64,000 nt of DNA from Treponema sp. (GCA_024402665.1 JAKSTI010000006.1:31381-95380); one strand, 5' to 3'; shown: positions 1 through 9,909, numbered from the stretch's first letter. The notes: generated by a model not told the origin, from the letters alone. Translations and numbers: made by a program.

Positions 1-1331
1 GTTTTGTCTAATGCTACAGTTTTTACTTTTCCAGTTGCTTCAAGACTTTCTGCAGTTTTAAATAGGATTCCGTTTGAAGCGGCTTTTCCGTTACCAACCA
101 TTATAGCGACTGGAGTTGCAAGACCGAGGGCGCAGGGACAGCTGATAACTAAGACGCTGATTCCTCTGGCTAGGGCAAAACCAACTTCGGCGCCAAAGAG
201 GAGCCAGATAATAAAGGTTGCGACTGCTATGAGGAGGACTGCCGGAACAAAGATGGCACTTACTTTATCTGCAATTTTAGCAATTGGTGCTTTTGTTGCG
301 CTTGCATCGCTGACCATCTGAATAATCTGATTAATTGTTGTATCCTGCCCAACTCTTGTAGCCTTACATTTTAAGAAGCCGCTTTGATTCATTGTTCCGC
401 TGGCAACTTCATTACCAGACTGTTTATCTACAGGAATACTTTCTCCTGTAAGGGCAGATTCATTTACTGAAGAAGAACCTTCTATTACAATGCCATCTAC
501 CGGAATAATTTCACCTGGACGAACAACAAAAATATCATCTGTCTTTACGTCCAGAATATTTACTGTAATTTCTTTTTCGTCTTTCAGGATTACTGCTGTT
601 TTTGGAGAAAGTTTCATTAATCCTTTTAAGGCATTTGTAGTACGTCCCTTTGATTTTGCTTCAAGAAGTTTGCCTACTGTGATTAATGTTAAAATCATTG
701 CGGCTGCTTCAAAATAAAGGTTCATCATCAGCTGCATTACTTCACTGTGATTTCCTTTTAACTGAGCGTCTGTCATAAGGAAAAGACTGACTAAACTCCA
801 GGCAAAAGAAACGCCGGAACCAAGAGCGACTAAAGTGTCCATATTTGGGGCTTTGTGCAGAAGGCTTTTTGTTCCGCTGATGAAAAATTTTTTATTGATT
901 ATCATTACAATGGCCGCAAGAATCATCTGAACTAGTGCAATTGCAATATGATTGCCGGTGAAAAATGATGGTAACGGCCAGTTCCACATTGTATGGCCCA
1001 TTGAAAAATACATTAAAACTATAAGGAAACCAACTGACCAGATAAGTCGTTTTTTTAAGACTGGAGATTCCTTGTCTGCAAGAGGATCTTCATTTTGTGT
1101 ATTTTGATTTTTTTCTTTGTTTTGCGATGATGAATCTAAGGATTTTGCTCCATAACCAGCAGCTTCTACTGCAGAGATTACAAATTCAGAGGGGACAGAC
1201 CCCTCAACAAGCATTGAATTTGTTAATAAACTAACCGAACAGCTTTCTACACCACTAAGATTTTTTACGGCCTTCTCTACTCTGGCTACACAAGCTGCAC
1301 AACTCATTCCTGTAACTTCATATTTTTTCAT
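1..1331 (-). CDS. copA: Copper-translocating P1B-type ATPase, 3' part outside window
   Basis: Heavy-metal P-type ATPase that exports copper (probably Cu+) across the inner membrane using ATP. Translating the minus strand from the ATG at 1331 gives 443 codons without a stop. An N-terminal HMA metal-binding domain carries GMSCAAC (C11, C14). Several membrane segments follow, then the actuator motif TGES near residues 295-298 and the membrane metal site CPC at residues 398-400. The window ends inside the phosphorylation motif: D442-K-T is readable and the rest (GT, ATP-binding and last helices) lies beyond the edge. It starts 11 bases after csoR on the same strand, behind an AAGGAT ribosome-binding site, so csoR-copA is a copper-responsive operon. 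Oddity: a palindromic repeat is read in frame at residues 43-48, in the linker after the HMA domain. Copper rather than zinc or cadmium is inferred from CPC plus the CsoR neighbour. Confidence 0.93.
   Translation of the reverse strand, partial: MKKYEVTGMSCAACVARVEKAVKNLSGVESCSVSLLTNSMLVEGSVPSEFVISAVEAAGYGAKSLDSSSQNKEKNQNTQNEDPLADKESPVLKKRLIWSVGFLIVLMYFSMGHTMWNWPLPSFFTGNHIAIALVQMILAAIVMIINKKFFISGTKSLLHKAPNMDTLVALGSGVSFAWSLVSLFLMTDAQLKGNHSEVMQLMMNLYFEAAAMILTLITVGKLLEAKSKGRTTNALKGLMKLSPKTAVILKDEKEITVNILDVKTDDIFVVRPGEIIPVDGIVIEGSSSVNESALTGESIPVDKQSGNEVASGTMNQSGFLKCKATRVGQDTTINQIIQMVSDASATKAPIAKIADKVSAIFVPAVLLIAVATFIIWLLFGAEVGFALARGISVLVISCPCALGLATPVAIMVGNGKAASNGILFKTAESLEATGKVKTVALDK
1189..1205. 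repeat. Palindromic repeat, core GGGGACAGACCCC, in frame inside copA
   Basis: GAGGGGACAGACCCCTC lies within copA and is read in frame as E-G-S-V-P-S-E. The same core occurs at 37636-37652 (inside iorA), 42906-42918 (paaK leader), 60140-60152 and 60258-60270. Identity with the iorA copy extends a few bases beyond the core on both sides. Confidence 0.8.
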
Positions 1332-1342
1332 AATAGCCATCC

Positions 1343-1666
1343 TTATTGAAGCTTCTGCATTGTCCACAGAAGTTCATCAATTACATCTTCATTGCCCGCC
1401 TTAAGATCGCGAACAACACAACCACGAATATGATTTGAAAGGATTTCTTTTGAAAAGGAGTCCAGTGCCGATTTTACAGCACTTACCTGAATAAGCAAAT
1501 CTGTACAGTAACCGTCATTATCCAGCATATTTTTTATGCCGCGAATCTGACCTTCAATCTTACTTAATCTGTTTGTAAGTTTTTTCTTTTCATCCTCAGG
1601 ACGAATTGTTTTCTTTTTTCCATCCGCCGTTTTCTTTTTACAGCAGCATTCTTCATTATTACTCAT
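1343..1666 (-). CDS. csoR: CsoR-family copper-sensing repressor
   Basis: All-alpha metal-sensing repressor (DUF156/CsoR family), 107 residues from the ATG at 1666. The copper-binding triad is visible as C54 (GYC), H79 and C83 (NHIRGC), the C-H-C pattern of Cu(I) sensors. The N-terminus is rich in Cys and Lys (CCCKKK) and may bind extra metal. A longer reading from a GTG at 1708 would run through the operator and is less likely. A good promoter (TTGAAT, 17 bases, TATATT) ends only 6 bases before the ATG and no Shine-Dalgarno is seen, so the message may be leaderless. It is first in an operon with copA and probably represses itself through the large inverted repeat at 1675-1719. Confidence 0.9.
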   Translation of the reverse strand: MSNNEECCCKKKTADGKKKTIRPEDEKKKLTNRLSKIEGQIRGIKNMLDNDGYCTDLLIQVSAVKSALDSFSKEILSNHIRGCVVRDLKAGNEDVIDELLWTMQKLQ

Positions 1667-1672
1667 AAAACA

Positions 1673-1719
1673 AATATACCCCCCAGTGGTATTAAATTCA
1701 AGTACCACCGGGGGGTATA
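1673..1719 (-). promoter_or_regulatory. csoR-copA promoter with paired CsoR operator
   Basis: Two 17-base arms (1675-1691 and 1703-1719) of the form TATACCCCCCRGTGGTA face each other across 11 bases with one mismatch. The C-run/G-run halves resemble known CsoR operators. The -10 box TATATT (1673-1678) lies in one arm and the -35 TTGAAT lies between the arms, so bound CsoR would block RNA polymerase. Derepression by copper is inferred from the family. Confidence 0.8.
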
Positions 1720-1745
1720 AGGTTAATTAGTTTTCTTAGTTTTTT

Positions 1746-2342
1746 CTATAATTTGTACATTACACCAACTCTGGCTGTAACATACTGAACTAATGCATCT
1801 TTTTCTGGTGAAACTGAATATACTGGTGTAAATTCAATTTCCATTTTTCCGCCTGCCATTTTTGGATTGGCAACTCTGATTCCAAAACCTACGCTGTAAA
1901 TCTGGTCAATATAAGGAGAATTCAATGATTCTTCATAACCAGGCACGGTAGACAAAAGATTAATTGCTGCACCAATTCCAATTTCTGGCTGAATGGCAAC
2001 TCCGGTACTACCAAAAGGAATCTTTAAGAAAGCATTTGCAGTAGCAAAAACAGTCATAAAAGATGTGATATATTCTGAATCTGATAAGAGATAACTGAAA
2101 TCACCTCTTACACTTACACCAAATCCTCGGAGCAGTCCTTCACCTAATGGGATTCCGATTTCAACGGCAACACCGCCACCAAAACCCATTTTAGCATAAT
2201 CTGCAAGTTCCCCCATTGGGATAGAAGCATTAATACTTGCTCCTACAGCAACCTTTGAATCATTTTTAGCAGCAGGTGCCTCCTGAGCAAAAGCTCCCAA
2301 TGAAAGCACAGCTGCAATAATCATAACACAAATCTTTTTCAT
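1746..2342 (-). CDS. Outer-membrane beta-barrel protein
   Basis: Predicted small outer-membrane protein of 198 residues. An N-terminal signal peptide (MKKICVMIIAAVLSLGAFAQ) is cleaved near AFA-Q. The rest alternates short hydrophobic/aromatic strands with Gly/Asn turns and ends in VGVMYKL, a C-terminal strand typical of 8-stranded barrels. There are no catalytic motifs. Its ATG overlaps the stop of the upstream lipoprotein gene (TAATG), so it is the third gene of the surface operon that starts at 9909. It could anchor or display the two lipoproteins; that role is inference from context. Family-level assignment beyond 'beta-barrel' is not possible by eye. Confidence 0.7.
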   Translation of the reverse strand: MKKICVMIIAAVLSLGAFAQEAPAAKNDSKVAVGASINASIPMGELADYAKMGFGGGVAVEIGIPLGEGLLRGFGVSVRGDFSYLLSDSEYITSFMTVFATANAFLKIPFGSTGVAIQPEIGIGAAINLLSTVPGYEESLNSPYIDQIYSVGFGIRVANPKMAGGKMEIEFTPVYSVSPEKDALVQYVTARVGVMYKL

Positions 2343-5300
2343 TAGTTTGAACCTCCTGTTGGTTTTGTTCCATATATACTACTAAACTGTAAACGCTTAG
2401 CATTACCATTCTTTCCGCCATATGGTGTGAATTCGATGATGTATGACTGTGGAACATAGTCTGAATTGGCAGTAAGTACAGATATCGAATATCGATATTT
2501 TCTACTGCTGTAGCCAGTAGAAACAGTTCCTTTATACGCATACCCACCATTAACATTCATATCATTCCATGCACCACTAGTATGGAACTGAATACACTGT
2601 TCACCACCATTTGTAGCATCAGAACTATTTGGTTCATTAGAACCAAAGTTAGAGAATACACCTACTGGAACACCAGCTCCTGTTGAATTATACTTTGGTC
2701 CATTATAAACTACAGTACCTGCACTTGGCCCACACATCCATCTGAACTGCGTAACTCTTGTTTCATCCTTATCATAAGTTAAACCTGCTAAAGAAGGAGC
2801 ATCAAGAATATCTGTATTAACCCCGTCTGACCACTTTAATCTGGCACCACCAGTCCAAGCCTTCTGGGCATTCATACGGTCATAAATATATGAGTTTTCA
2901 ACGTCAGATTCAATTGTCATTAAGTAACCATTTAATCCATTGAATACTGTTGCTTTTGCATCATTATAGGCATCATTCCAGGTATTTGTTATACTTTTTA
3001 TATATTCTTCATTAATATTATCTCTAACGAATGCTTCACCGGCAGTCTTAGCAGCATTTGAAGTAGTATAGTCATATCCAGAATTTATAGTTGTATCTAC
3101 ACAAGCCTTCTTTACATTCATATAGAAACTACCATCATAATAACTGAACTTAGCAGATCCATCTGAATGTGTTCCAGCATACTTGGCAATTTCTTCATAA
3201 GGTACTGTTTCAAGGTTTACATTAATCTTAATGTCTTCATTTTCAGCTATTTTTTCAAAAATGATTGTCTGAAGTAATTCTGTTGCTACACGTTCATCAA
3301 GGCTGTCACTTTCAGAGAATACATGCATATACTTATATTTATGACTTAAAATATCTGCTTCAGTTATTGGTTTTTTAGTATCGTCTAATTTTTTTTCATC
3401 TATATACTCATAACCTCCTCCACTAGACTTTTCATAAGTAAGAAGGAACTGCTTTTTATTGCTAGCATTCTGCTTAGATGAAGCAATGAACAATGTCTGA
3501 GGGGTATCATTGTGGGCATCTTTAATTGCAAGAGAAGACTGCTGTAATCTGAAGCTTCCGTTTTCTACAGAAATAGAGAATACAGAACCCTTAATGTTTA
3601 CAGATGCAGAGTCACCTAATGTGAATGATACCTGAGAAACATTTCCGGATGCATCAACAAGCCAAAGAACATCTTCAATAGAAGGAAGACTTGCACCTTC
3701 TGTGTTATTCAAATAAATAACACGGCGTGTAGCACTACTTCCATCCTTCATCATACTGATACTCTGTGGTTCATAATTACCTGAAGTTTCTTTGTAAAGA
3801 CAAGTAAACTTATCAAGCTGAGCATAAGCAGAGTTATCAATATAAGCAACCTTATGTAATGCCTGTCCCTTTACAAACTTATTTGGAGAAACCAGAATAA
3901 GGTTATAATCTCCAGACATCTGGCCATTAATATTTACACATTCATTAGTAAATGAATCAAGCATAATACCAGCGGCATTATCTTTATTGTCTTCATCAAA
4001 AATACCAATTACTGTATTTTCACCACTAATATTTACTGTAGATCTGTTAGAGTATCTGCTTCCAAGACCTTCAAGAGAAGCAAGCTGACCACCTAATACT
4101 GTGAAAGTAAAGTCAGAAGCAGGTTTTGATCCGTCTGGATTTTCTGCTCTAAGACGGAAGTTTGTAAAGTCAATATCTGCTACAAGTCTATCTGTTTCAC
4201 CAGAAACTGAGTCTGTATCAAGTCTACCATTGCTGTTATAGTCATACCAAACTTCTGTTTTACCAGGTACTGTGTCACTCCATTTAATGATTAAAGAGAA
4301 ACCGCTGGCAAATACGTTACCCTGAATACCTAATTCCTGTTCTTCTTCTTCAAGTTCTTCTGGATCAGTTTCAATAGTAGCGCCTAACTTCCACACAGGA
4401 TATACAACAAGATTTTCGTGAGTTCCATCTGGAATACGTGAGAATGCTTCTACTCCATCAGCAGTTACTCTTTCCCAACCATCAAAGATGTATCCATCAC
4501 GCTTAACTTTTTCTGCGCCAGGAAGGACAATTGTTGAGTAATTTTCTACTGTATAATTTGAAGGGGCTGTATAACCTGATACAAATGCACCCTTACCTTT
4601 TAATTCAGTTCCCTTATCTGCAAAATCGTAAGTAATTGTATAACGGATAGGTGTTACACCACCAGTTGAAACAACTCCAGAATTAGAAGGGAGATAGAAT
4701 GTTGCATTATTTGCATGCTTAGCATTCTGAACTTCTACATAACCTGCATCTACGTAATTGTAACCTGGTTTAATTGAAGCCTGAACAAAAAGACCTTTTG
4801 AACCAGCTGCTACATAATATTCGTTTTCTGCTTCTTTTTCTGTCTGAATGAATCCTGCAAACTCATTTGTCACTGGATCTTTTACAGAAACTACAGAAAC
4901 ACCGCCTGTTAATGGCAAAGTAACTTTCTGGAAGTTCAAATCTATCTGGCCCTGTTCAGAATTGAATGTAGTACCAGTATTAGAAAGCTTATCCTTTCCG
5001 TATTCTTTTATGTATACATCAAATGTTCCTTCTGCAATTGAACCACTGTATAAACCGTTTCCACCATCAGACAAAGAATAAGTTTCACCGCTGGCAGGAT
5101 CTTTAAGAACAATTGTCATGTAAGAATCTGCCCATGCAGAACCGTTCTTCTTTAACTGAATTGAGGCTGTATATTTGAATAAATCGTTTACAGTAAATTC
5201 TTTTACACTTTCAGAAGTCTGACCACCTACAACAACAAGACTTTCTGCAAAACTTGCTACCTTAAGCTTGTCTGAATACAAATCAAAGAATGCAAACTGT

Positions 5301-5926
5301 GTTACACCACTTGGTAAATTATTAAGTGAGTAAGTAACCTTTGATTTGTTAGCAGAAGCTGTAGACTGAAAGTTTTCAGTAACAAAAGACTGCTTTGAAG
5401 TACCATTCTGGAAAGTTGTTTCAAATCCTGTTCCATAATAAACATCAATTTTTGTAATGTTTGCATCTGATGTAGATGGGAAAATTACAGTAACTGATGC
5501 ATTACCTTGAAGTCCCTTAAGAGGAACCATTCTGAAACTTACAGCTTTATTTCCTGTTGCAAGGTTTACATCATTTACAACACCACTAAGTAAAGGAGTT
5601 GCACCTGAATAAGCTGTAACTTTGAAAGAATAATTAGCAGCATCTAAAACATATTCATCTTGAGTAAGTCCTGAATAAGATACTTTAGATTCTGTAATTC
5701 TGGAATAATCGCTTTCGCCATCCTTCTTTCCTTCAAGTACGTAGTTATAATCTGTCCACTTTACTGTAGGTAAGGCAGTTTTTCCAATTGAATCTGAAAT
5801 AGAAAATGTAACTACTGATTTTCCTTCTTCTGCAGTTTTATTTGCCTTAATCTGTCCCACACGGCATCCACTTAAAGCTATTAAGACAAGAAATGCACAA
5901 AGGATTACGTTTAATCTACTTTTCAT
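2342..5926 (-). CDS. Large lipoprotein with InlB-type repeat and C-type-lectin-like domain
   Basis: Predicted surface lipoprotein of 1194 residues. The signal peptide ends in a lipobox (ALSGC, acylated Cys about residue 21). The N-terminal 400 residues look like beta-sandwich (Ig/PKD-like) modules. One InlB/Listeria-Bacteroides repeat (DGYIFDGW then YPVWKLG) lies near residues 430-515. The C-terminal ~190 residues look like a C-type-lectin fold: a LMTIESDVENSYIYD start, WTGGA, NEPNSS and EQCIQF followed by GAWNDM. EPN is the mannose-type calcium-binding motif in animal lectins, so carbohydrate binding is plausible, but sugar specificity is inference. The gene is 11 bases downstream of the giant InlB-repeat lipoprotein gene and overlaps the beta-barrel gene, so all three are one operon. 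A role in adhesion or glycan capture is likely. Confidence 0.82.
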   Translation of the reverse strand: MKSRLNVILCAFLVLIALSGCRVGQIKANKTAEEGKSVVTFSISDSIGKTALPTVKWTDYNYVLEGKKDGESDYSRITESKVSYSGLTQDEYVLDAANYSFKVTAYSGATPLLSGVVNDVNLATGNKAVSFRMVPLKGLQGNASVTVIFPSTSDANITKIDVYYGTGFETTFQNGTSKQSFVTENFQSTASANKSKVTYSLNNLPSGVTQFAFFDLYSDKLKVASFAESLVVVGGQTSESVKEFTVNDLFKYTASIQLKKNGSAWADSYMTIVLKDPASGETYSLSDGGNGLYSGSIAEGTFDVYIKEYGKDKLSNTGTTFNSEQGQIDLNFQKVTLPLTGGVSVVSVKDPVTNEFAGFIQTEKEAENEYYVAAGSKGLFVQASIKPGYNYVDAGYVEVQNAKHANNATFYLPSNSGVVSTGGVTPIRYTITYDFADKGTELKGKGAFVSGYTAPSNYTVENYSTIVLPGAEKVKRDGYIFDGWERVTADGVEAFSRIPDGTHENLVVYPVWKLGATIETDPEELEEEEQELGIQGNVFASGFSLIIKWSDTVPGKTEVWYDYNSNGRLDTDSVSGETDRLVADIDFTNFRLRAENPDGSKPASDFTFTVLGGQLASLEGLGSRYSNRSTVNISGENTVIGIFDEDNKDNAAGIMLDSFTNECVNINGQMSGDYNLILVSPNKFVKGQALHKVAYIDNSAYAQLDKFTCLYKETSGNYEPQSISMMKDGSSATRRVIYLNNTEGASLPSIEDVLWLVDASGNVSQVSFTLGDSASVNIKGSVFSISVENGSFRLQQSSLAIKDAHNDTPQTLFIASSKQNASNKKQFLLTYEKSSGGGYEYIDEKKLDDTKKPITEADILSHKYKYMHVFSESDSLDERVATELLQTIIFEKIAENEDIKINVNLETVPYEEIAKYAGTHSDGSAKFSYYDGSFYMNVKKACVDTTINSGYDYTTSNAAKTAGEAFVRDNINEEYIKSITNTWNDAYNDAKATVFNGLNGYLMTIESDVENSYIYDRMNAQKAWTGGARLKWSDGVNTDILDAPSLAGLTYDKDETRVTQFRWMCGPSAGTVVYNGPKYNSTGAGVPVGVFSNFGSNEPNSSDATNGGEQCIQFHTSGAWNDMNVNGGYAYKGTVSTGYSSRKYRYSISVLTANSDYVPQSYIIEFTPYGGKNGNAKRLQFSSIYGTKPTGGSN

Positions 5927-5937
5927 TTTCTACCTCC

Positions 5938-8900
5938 TTATTGTCCAACAGTAACAACACCCTGTGTTGTATATGTAATTCCGTTTAATTCAGCAACTAC
6001 TGTTACAGCATATTTCTTGCCAGATTGCATTCCAAGCTGAGTGAATGTAACTGGGTTAGATGCAAACTTGTAAACCCGGTTTGGTCCAACGTACCATTTT
6101 ACAGTCCAGCCCGAACCACCTTCAGGAAGTTGTGCTACAAGACCAATAGTCTTCTGACTTGAATCTTTATATTCAGAGATTCTAATATCTCCATCAAAAA
6201 TCAATTCGCTCTGGCTTGGTGTTACAGTTACTTTAACTCTCCACTTAGCATTGAAAGTCTTATCTTCCAAACCAAACTTATCTGGAACAGATTCATCCCA
6301 ACCGTCAAACTCAAATCCATCTCTTGTTGGATTAGCAGGACGAGTTACCAATGTATCATACTGACCAGTTGCATCGTATGTTCCATTGCCATTTGAGAAC
6401 TTACCGCCGTTTGCATTAAATGTGTATGTAATACTAAGTTTTTCCCAAATTGGTTCGTAAGTTTTATTTGCAGTACCAAATGTTGCATCAACTACATCAT
6501 CCCAACCTGTACATACCCAACCAGCTAATTCTGGCAATTCTGGAGGTGTAAATTCATCTCCGTATTTACCTGTTCTAATACCGTCTTCACCTGGAACTGT
6601 CCAATGTGCACCAGATTTTCCTAACAAGAAGGTATATGTAATATCTTTCTTGCTCCACTGTGCAGTGAATGTTGTATTTGATCCTTCGTGATAGCCATAT
6701 TTTGCAGGTGGTACTGGAGACCAGCTTTCAAAGTTATAACCATCTCTTGTAGGATTTACAGGAACACTTAATGTCTGATCATATACACCATTAAGAGTCT
6801 TTATTTTTTCTGTGCCGTTCCAGCTGCCTTCTCCTGCATCGAATGTGTAAGATACAGCATTTGGAGTCCACAATGCATTTAATGTAATATCTTTGCTTCC
6901 AAAGTTATTGTCTGAAGGAAGTTCAGATGCTTTATCCCAACCGGCAAAAGTATATCCTGTACGAGTAGGATTACTTGATGGAATGTCATATCTTGTTCCA
7001 AAAGGACCATGAACAATTTTTGTTGTTTCTGTGCCATTCCAGCTACCGTCGTTTGCATTGAATGTATAAACAATATCTTTTGCTTCCCACTTAGCATTGA
7101 AACTTCTGTTGTTTGGTCCAAATGTTGTTTCTGGACAGTCAACTCCGTATTCAGCCCCAGTGTCTACATCTGTCCAACCAGTGAAGTTATATCCTTCTCT
7201 TGATGGTTTCAGATAGTTTTCATGTGGAATTGGTTCATCAAATTTTCCAGATATTTCATTCTTTGCATCAGTTCCGTCATTTTTGAAGAAAGTATAAATA
7301 ATATCTTTCTTTACAAAGACAACTTTTACTTTTGAATCATCGTTCTTAGAAAGTTTTTCTACAGGTGTTATAACAGCTCTGTATCCTTCTGGAGTTGTAA
7401 AGTCTGTTCCTTCTACAACAGTTACTCTTGAATCAACATCAGCTTTTCCAGAAGTTGTAAAGCCTGCAATTTCAGAGCCAGTCATTATTACAGAGTCTTT
7501 TGTATATTCAACTGTATATTTTGCTCTTAACTTGTTCCATGTTGCATACATTGTTGCAGGGTCTGTAAATGAACCAGGAACAGCAGGATCCCAGCCGGCA
7601 AATTCATAGTCACCAGGTTCTTCACCCTTAGATGGATTTTCTGGTTTTGTGTCATTTGAACTTGCTGTACCAAAAGGCATTGTTACAGTACGAACTGTTT
7701 CTCCATCATCCCAGGCAGCACCAGATTCACCTTCTTTATTTGCATAATATGTGAATGTTACGCTGATTCTGTCATAGTATACATAAAGTACAATTGGCTT
7801 ATCTGATTCATGGATTGTAACTGGATCTGCATGTTTTGGAACAAATCCCTTAATAGTTGTTACACCTCTTGGAGTTACAACCTGATTTTCTACAGCTACC
7901 AAATCATCATCTGCCTTAAGAGCAGGATTTGGTTCATATTCTTCAGGATTAGACAAACTCTGGAACATATGAACAACCTTGTAATCAATACCAACATCAG
8001 TCCATGCTGCTACATAAGAAAGATTGTTTAATCCAAAGTATTCTGGGATTCCATATTCGCCAGAATCAATATTTTTCCATCCGTAAAGATTATAGTTTGT
8101 TAATTCTACTTCTGCTGGTAATGGAACAACGCCTTCGTATTTACCAGTCAAAGTTGTCTTTGCAGTAGAACCATTAGCTTTCCATCTACCCTGAGTAGCC
8201 TGATTTGTTGCAAAGTCAAAACCAGTAGGATCATAACTTACTGTTACACGCTTTCTGTTATATTTAACATCAACAACTGTAGAGTTATCATTTAAGATTG
8301 TCTGCTGAACAAGAACACCATCATCAAAACCAACTGGTGCAGCCTTAGCAACAGCTTCTGTAAGTTCGCCTACTCTACCCCAGATAATTTCTGAAGGTAC
8401 GTTTTCATCTTTTGCATATTCAGGAGCATCTACAGGAGATTCAGCTGTTTCATAGAGATGATTTACTGTATAGATGAATTCAACCTGATTCCACTTAGCA
8501 GTCAAAATAACGTTTGTCTTACCAAATTCAACAGGAAGTCCATCTTCATCTGTATCCATATTAACCCATTTATCAAATTCATAATGGGTTCTTTCTAATT
8601 CAAGACTATCTGGATATACGATTTCTGTACCGTAGTAACCTGTAATTACATAATCTTCTGAAGAACCGGCAAAGAGACCGTCTTTCCACTTACCGAATCC
8701 TGTTGATAATGTAACTCTAACTCTTGCACGAGTATAATAGATATTAACTTCAGTAACGATTGTAGAATTTCCATCTTCATCTACAACTTCAGGAACTACA
8801 AGCTGCTGTTCAAAATCTAATGGAGCAAAACCTGTAATATTCTTTGGAGAAACTTTTGTGTATTCTCCGATTGTACCGTTGTAAATTGCAGAACTACCTG

Positions 8901-9909
8901 CTGAGAATGTTTCAAGATCATCATTCTGGAGCCAGTACTGAACTCTATATTTTGCAGTATTTTCTGCCCAGATTGCTTCGTAATGAACATCATGTAATGG
9001 GAAATAATCTGGAGCAAACTGACCTTCAGCATTCCATCCTACAAACTTAATGTCTTCATTTTCATCACGAGGAGCGATGTTTCCTGGAGCAACTCTGATA
9101 GCACCTGGAATTACAGCACCATATTTACCAGAGATAATTAATTCCTGATCTTCCTGATCACCAAACTTACCTTTTTCTGTAACATCAAAAGTCAAAGTTG
9201 TGCGATACAAGTTATACTTAACCTGAACTACAGTTGAACCGTTTGCAGCAATTGTAACGCTTGTATCATAAACAGGATCATTGTAACCAACTGGAATATC
9301 AATTGGAAGGTAACCTGTAATATCAACAGGATCTCCAATCTTACCCTGATTTTCTACTTCGCTATAAAGTGTGTACTGATCATCTGTCTTGTTTTCAAGA
9401 TAGAACTGAATCTTATATGGAGCATAAATGTCTTTTACTTCTTCTGTCTTTTCCCAAATTGCCTTTAATGTAGATGAGTTGATTGTGTAAGCAAAAGGTA
9501 CAGCATCATTCCAGCCTACAAAAGTATAACCTGGTTTTACAAGAGTATCTGTATCTGGCAAAACAAGCTTCTGTCCATAGCGGCCTGTGTAAGATACTTC
9601 ATAAACTCCACCCCAGCTACCACCATCAAGATCAAAATAAACTGTTGATAAAACTCTGTTGTAATACTTCTTTGTGAGTTTAGTTGAGCCGATTGTTACT
9701 TCGCTTTTTTCATAGAAATAGAAGCCTTCAGGGATTTTAAGACCTGTGTAGAGATCGTACTCGTCTGAATCTGTATTTTGAAGATAGATTTTGAGAGATG
9801 CATTGTTTTCAAGATTTTTTAAATCCTGAACCATAAAAGAACAAGCACCAAAAATGAACAGGGACAATGAGATTACTAAAAATAGAATGCGTTTGTTGAA
9901 TCTTTCCAT
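5938..9909 (-). CDS. Giant InlB B-repeat surface lipoprotein
   Basis: Predicted surface-anchored lipoprotein of 1323 residues. The signal peptide ends in lipobox IFGAC (Cys near residue 23). About a dozen InlB/Listeria-Bacteroides repeats follow, each of the form YTF-A--GSW... GxYG... P-NPTRxGYxFxGW... F-A-W. In the first two thirds they alternate with MucBP-like units (for example YRVQYWLQND, YKVVHMFQS, NVYYDR). The last ~90 residues form an Ig/PKD-like sandwich. The tandem repeats suggest a long stalk; no enzyme motif is visible. It is the first gene of a three-gene minus-strand operon. The ATG at 9909 has a modest AGGAGAACG-type ribosome-binding site. Function (adhesion, host or glycan contact) is inferred from repeat type and anchoring. 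Confidence 0.85.
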   Translation of the reverse strand: MERFNKRILFLVISLSLFIFGACSFMVQDLKNLENNASLKIYLQNTDSDEYDLYTGLKIPEGFYFYEKSEVTIGSTKLTKKYYNRVLSTVYFDLDGGSWGGVYEVSYTGRYGQKLVLPDTDTLVKPGYTFVGWNDAVPFAYTINSSTLKAIWEKTEEVKDIYAPYKIQFYLENKTDDQYTLYSEVENQGKIGDPVDITGYLPIDIPVGYNDPVYDTSVTIAANGSTVVQVKYNLYRTTLTFDVTEKGKFGDQEDQELIISGKYGAVIPGAIRVAPGNIAPRDENEDIKFVGWNAEGQFAPDYFPLHDVHYEAIWAENTAKYRVQYWLQNDDLETFSAGSSAIYNGTIGEYTKVSPKNITGFAPLDFEQQLVVPEVVDEDGNSTIVTEVNIYYTRARVRVTLSTGFGKWKDGLFAGSSEDYVITGYYGTEIVYPDSLELERTHYEFDKWVNMDTDEDGLPVEFGKTNVILTAKWNQVEFIYTVNHLYETAESPVDAPEYAKDENVPSEIIWGRVGELTEAVAKAAPVGFDDGVLVQQTILNDNSTVVDVKYNRKRVTVSYDPTGFDFATNQATQGRWKANGSTAKTTLTGKYEGVVPLPAEVELTNYNLYGWKNIDSGEYGIPEYFGLNNLSYVAAWTDVGIDYKVVHMFQSLSNPEEYEPNPALKADDDLVAVENQVVTPRGVTTIKGFVPKHADPVTIHESDKPIVLYVYYDRISVTFTYYANKEGESGAAWDDGETVRTVTMPFGTASSNDTKPENPSKGEEPGDYEFAGWDPAVPGSFTDPATMYATWNKLRAKYTVEYTKDSVIMTGSEIAGFTTSGKADVDSRVTVVEGTDFTTPEGYRAVITPVEKLSKNDDSKVKVVFVKKDIIYTFFKNDGTDAKNEISGKFDEPIPHENYLKPSREGYNFTGWTDVDTGAEYGVDCPETTFGPNNRSFNAKWEAKDIVYTFNANDGSWNGTETTKIVHGPFGTRYDIPSSNPTRTGYTFAGWDKASELPSDNNFGSKDITLNALWTPNAVSYTFDAGEGSWNGTEKIKTLNGVYDQTLSVPVNPTRDGYNFESWSPVPPAKYGYHEGSNTTFTAQWSKKDITYTFLLGKSGAHWTVPGEDGIRTGKYGDEFTPPELPELAGWVCTGWDDVVDATFGTANKTYEPIWEKLSITYTFNANGGKFSNGNGTYDATGQYDTLVTRPANPTRDGFEFDGWDESVPDKFGLEDKTFNAKWRVKVTVTPSQSELIFDGDIRISEYKDSSQKTIGLVAQLPEGGSGWTVKWYVGPNRVYKFASNPVTFTQLGMQSGKKYAVTVVAELNGITYTTQGVVTVGQ

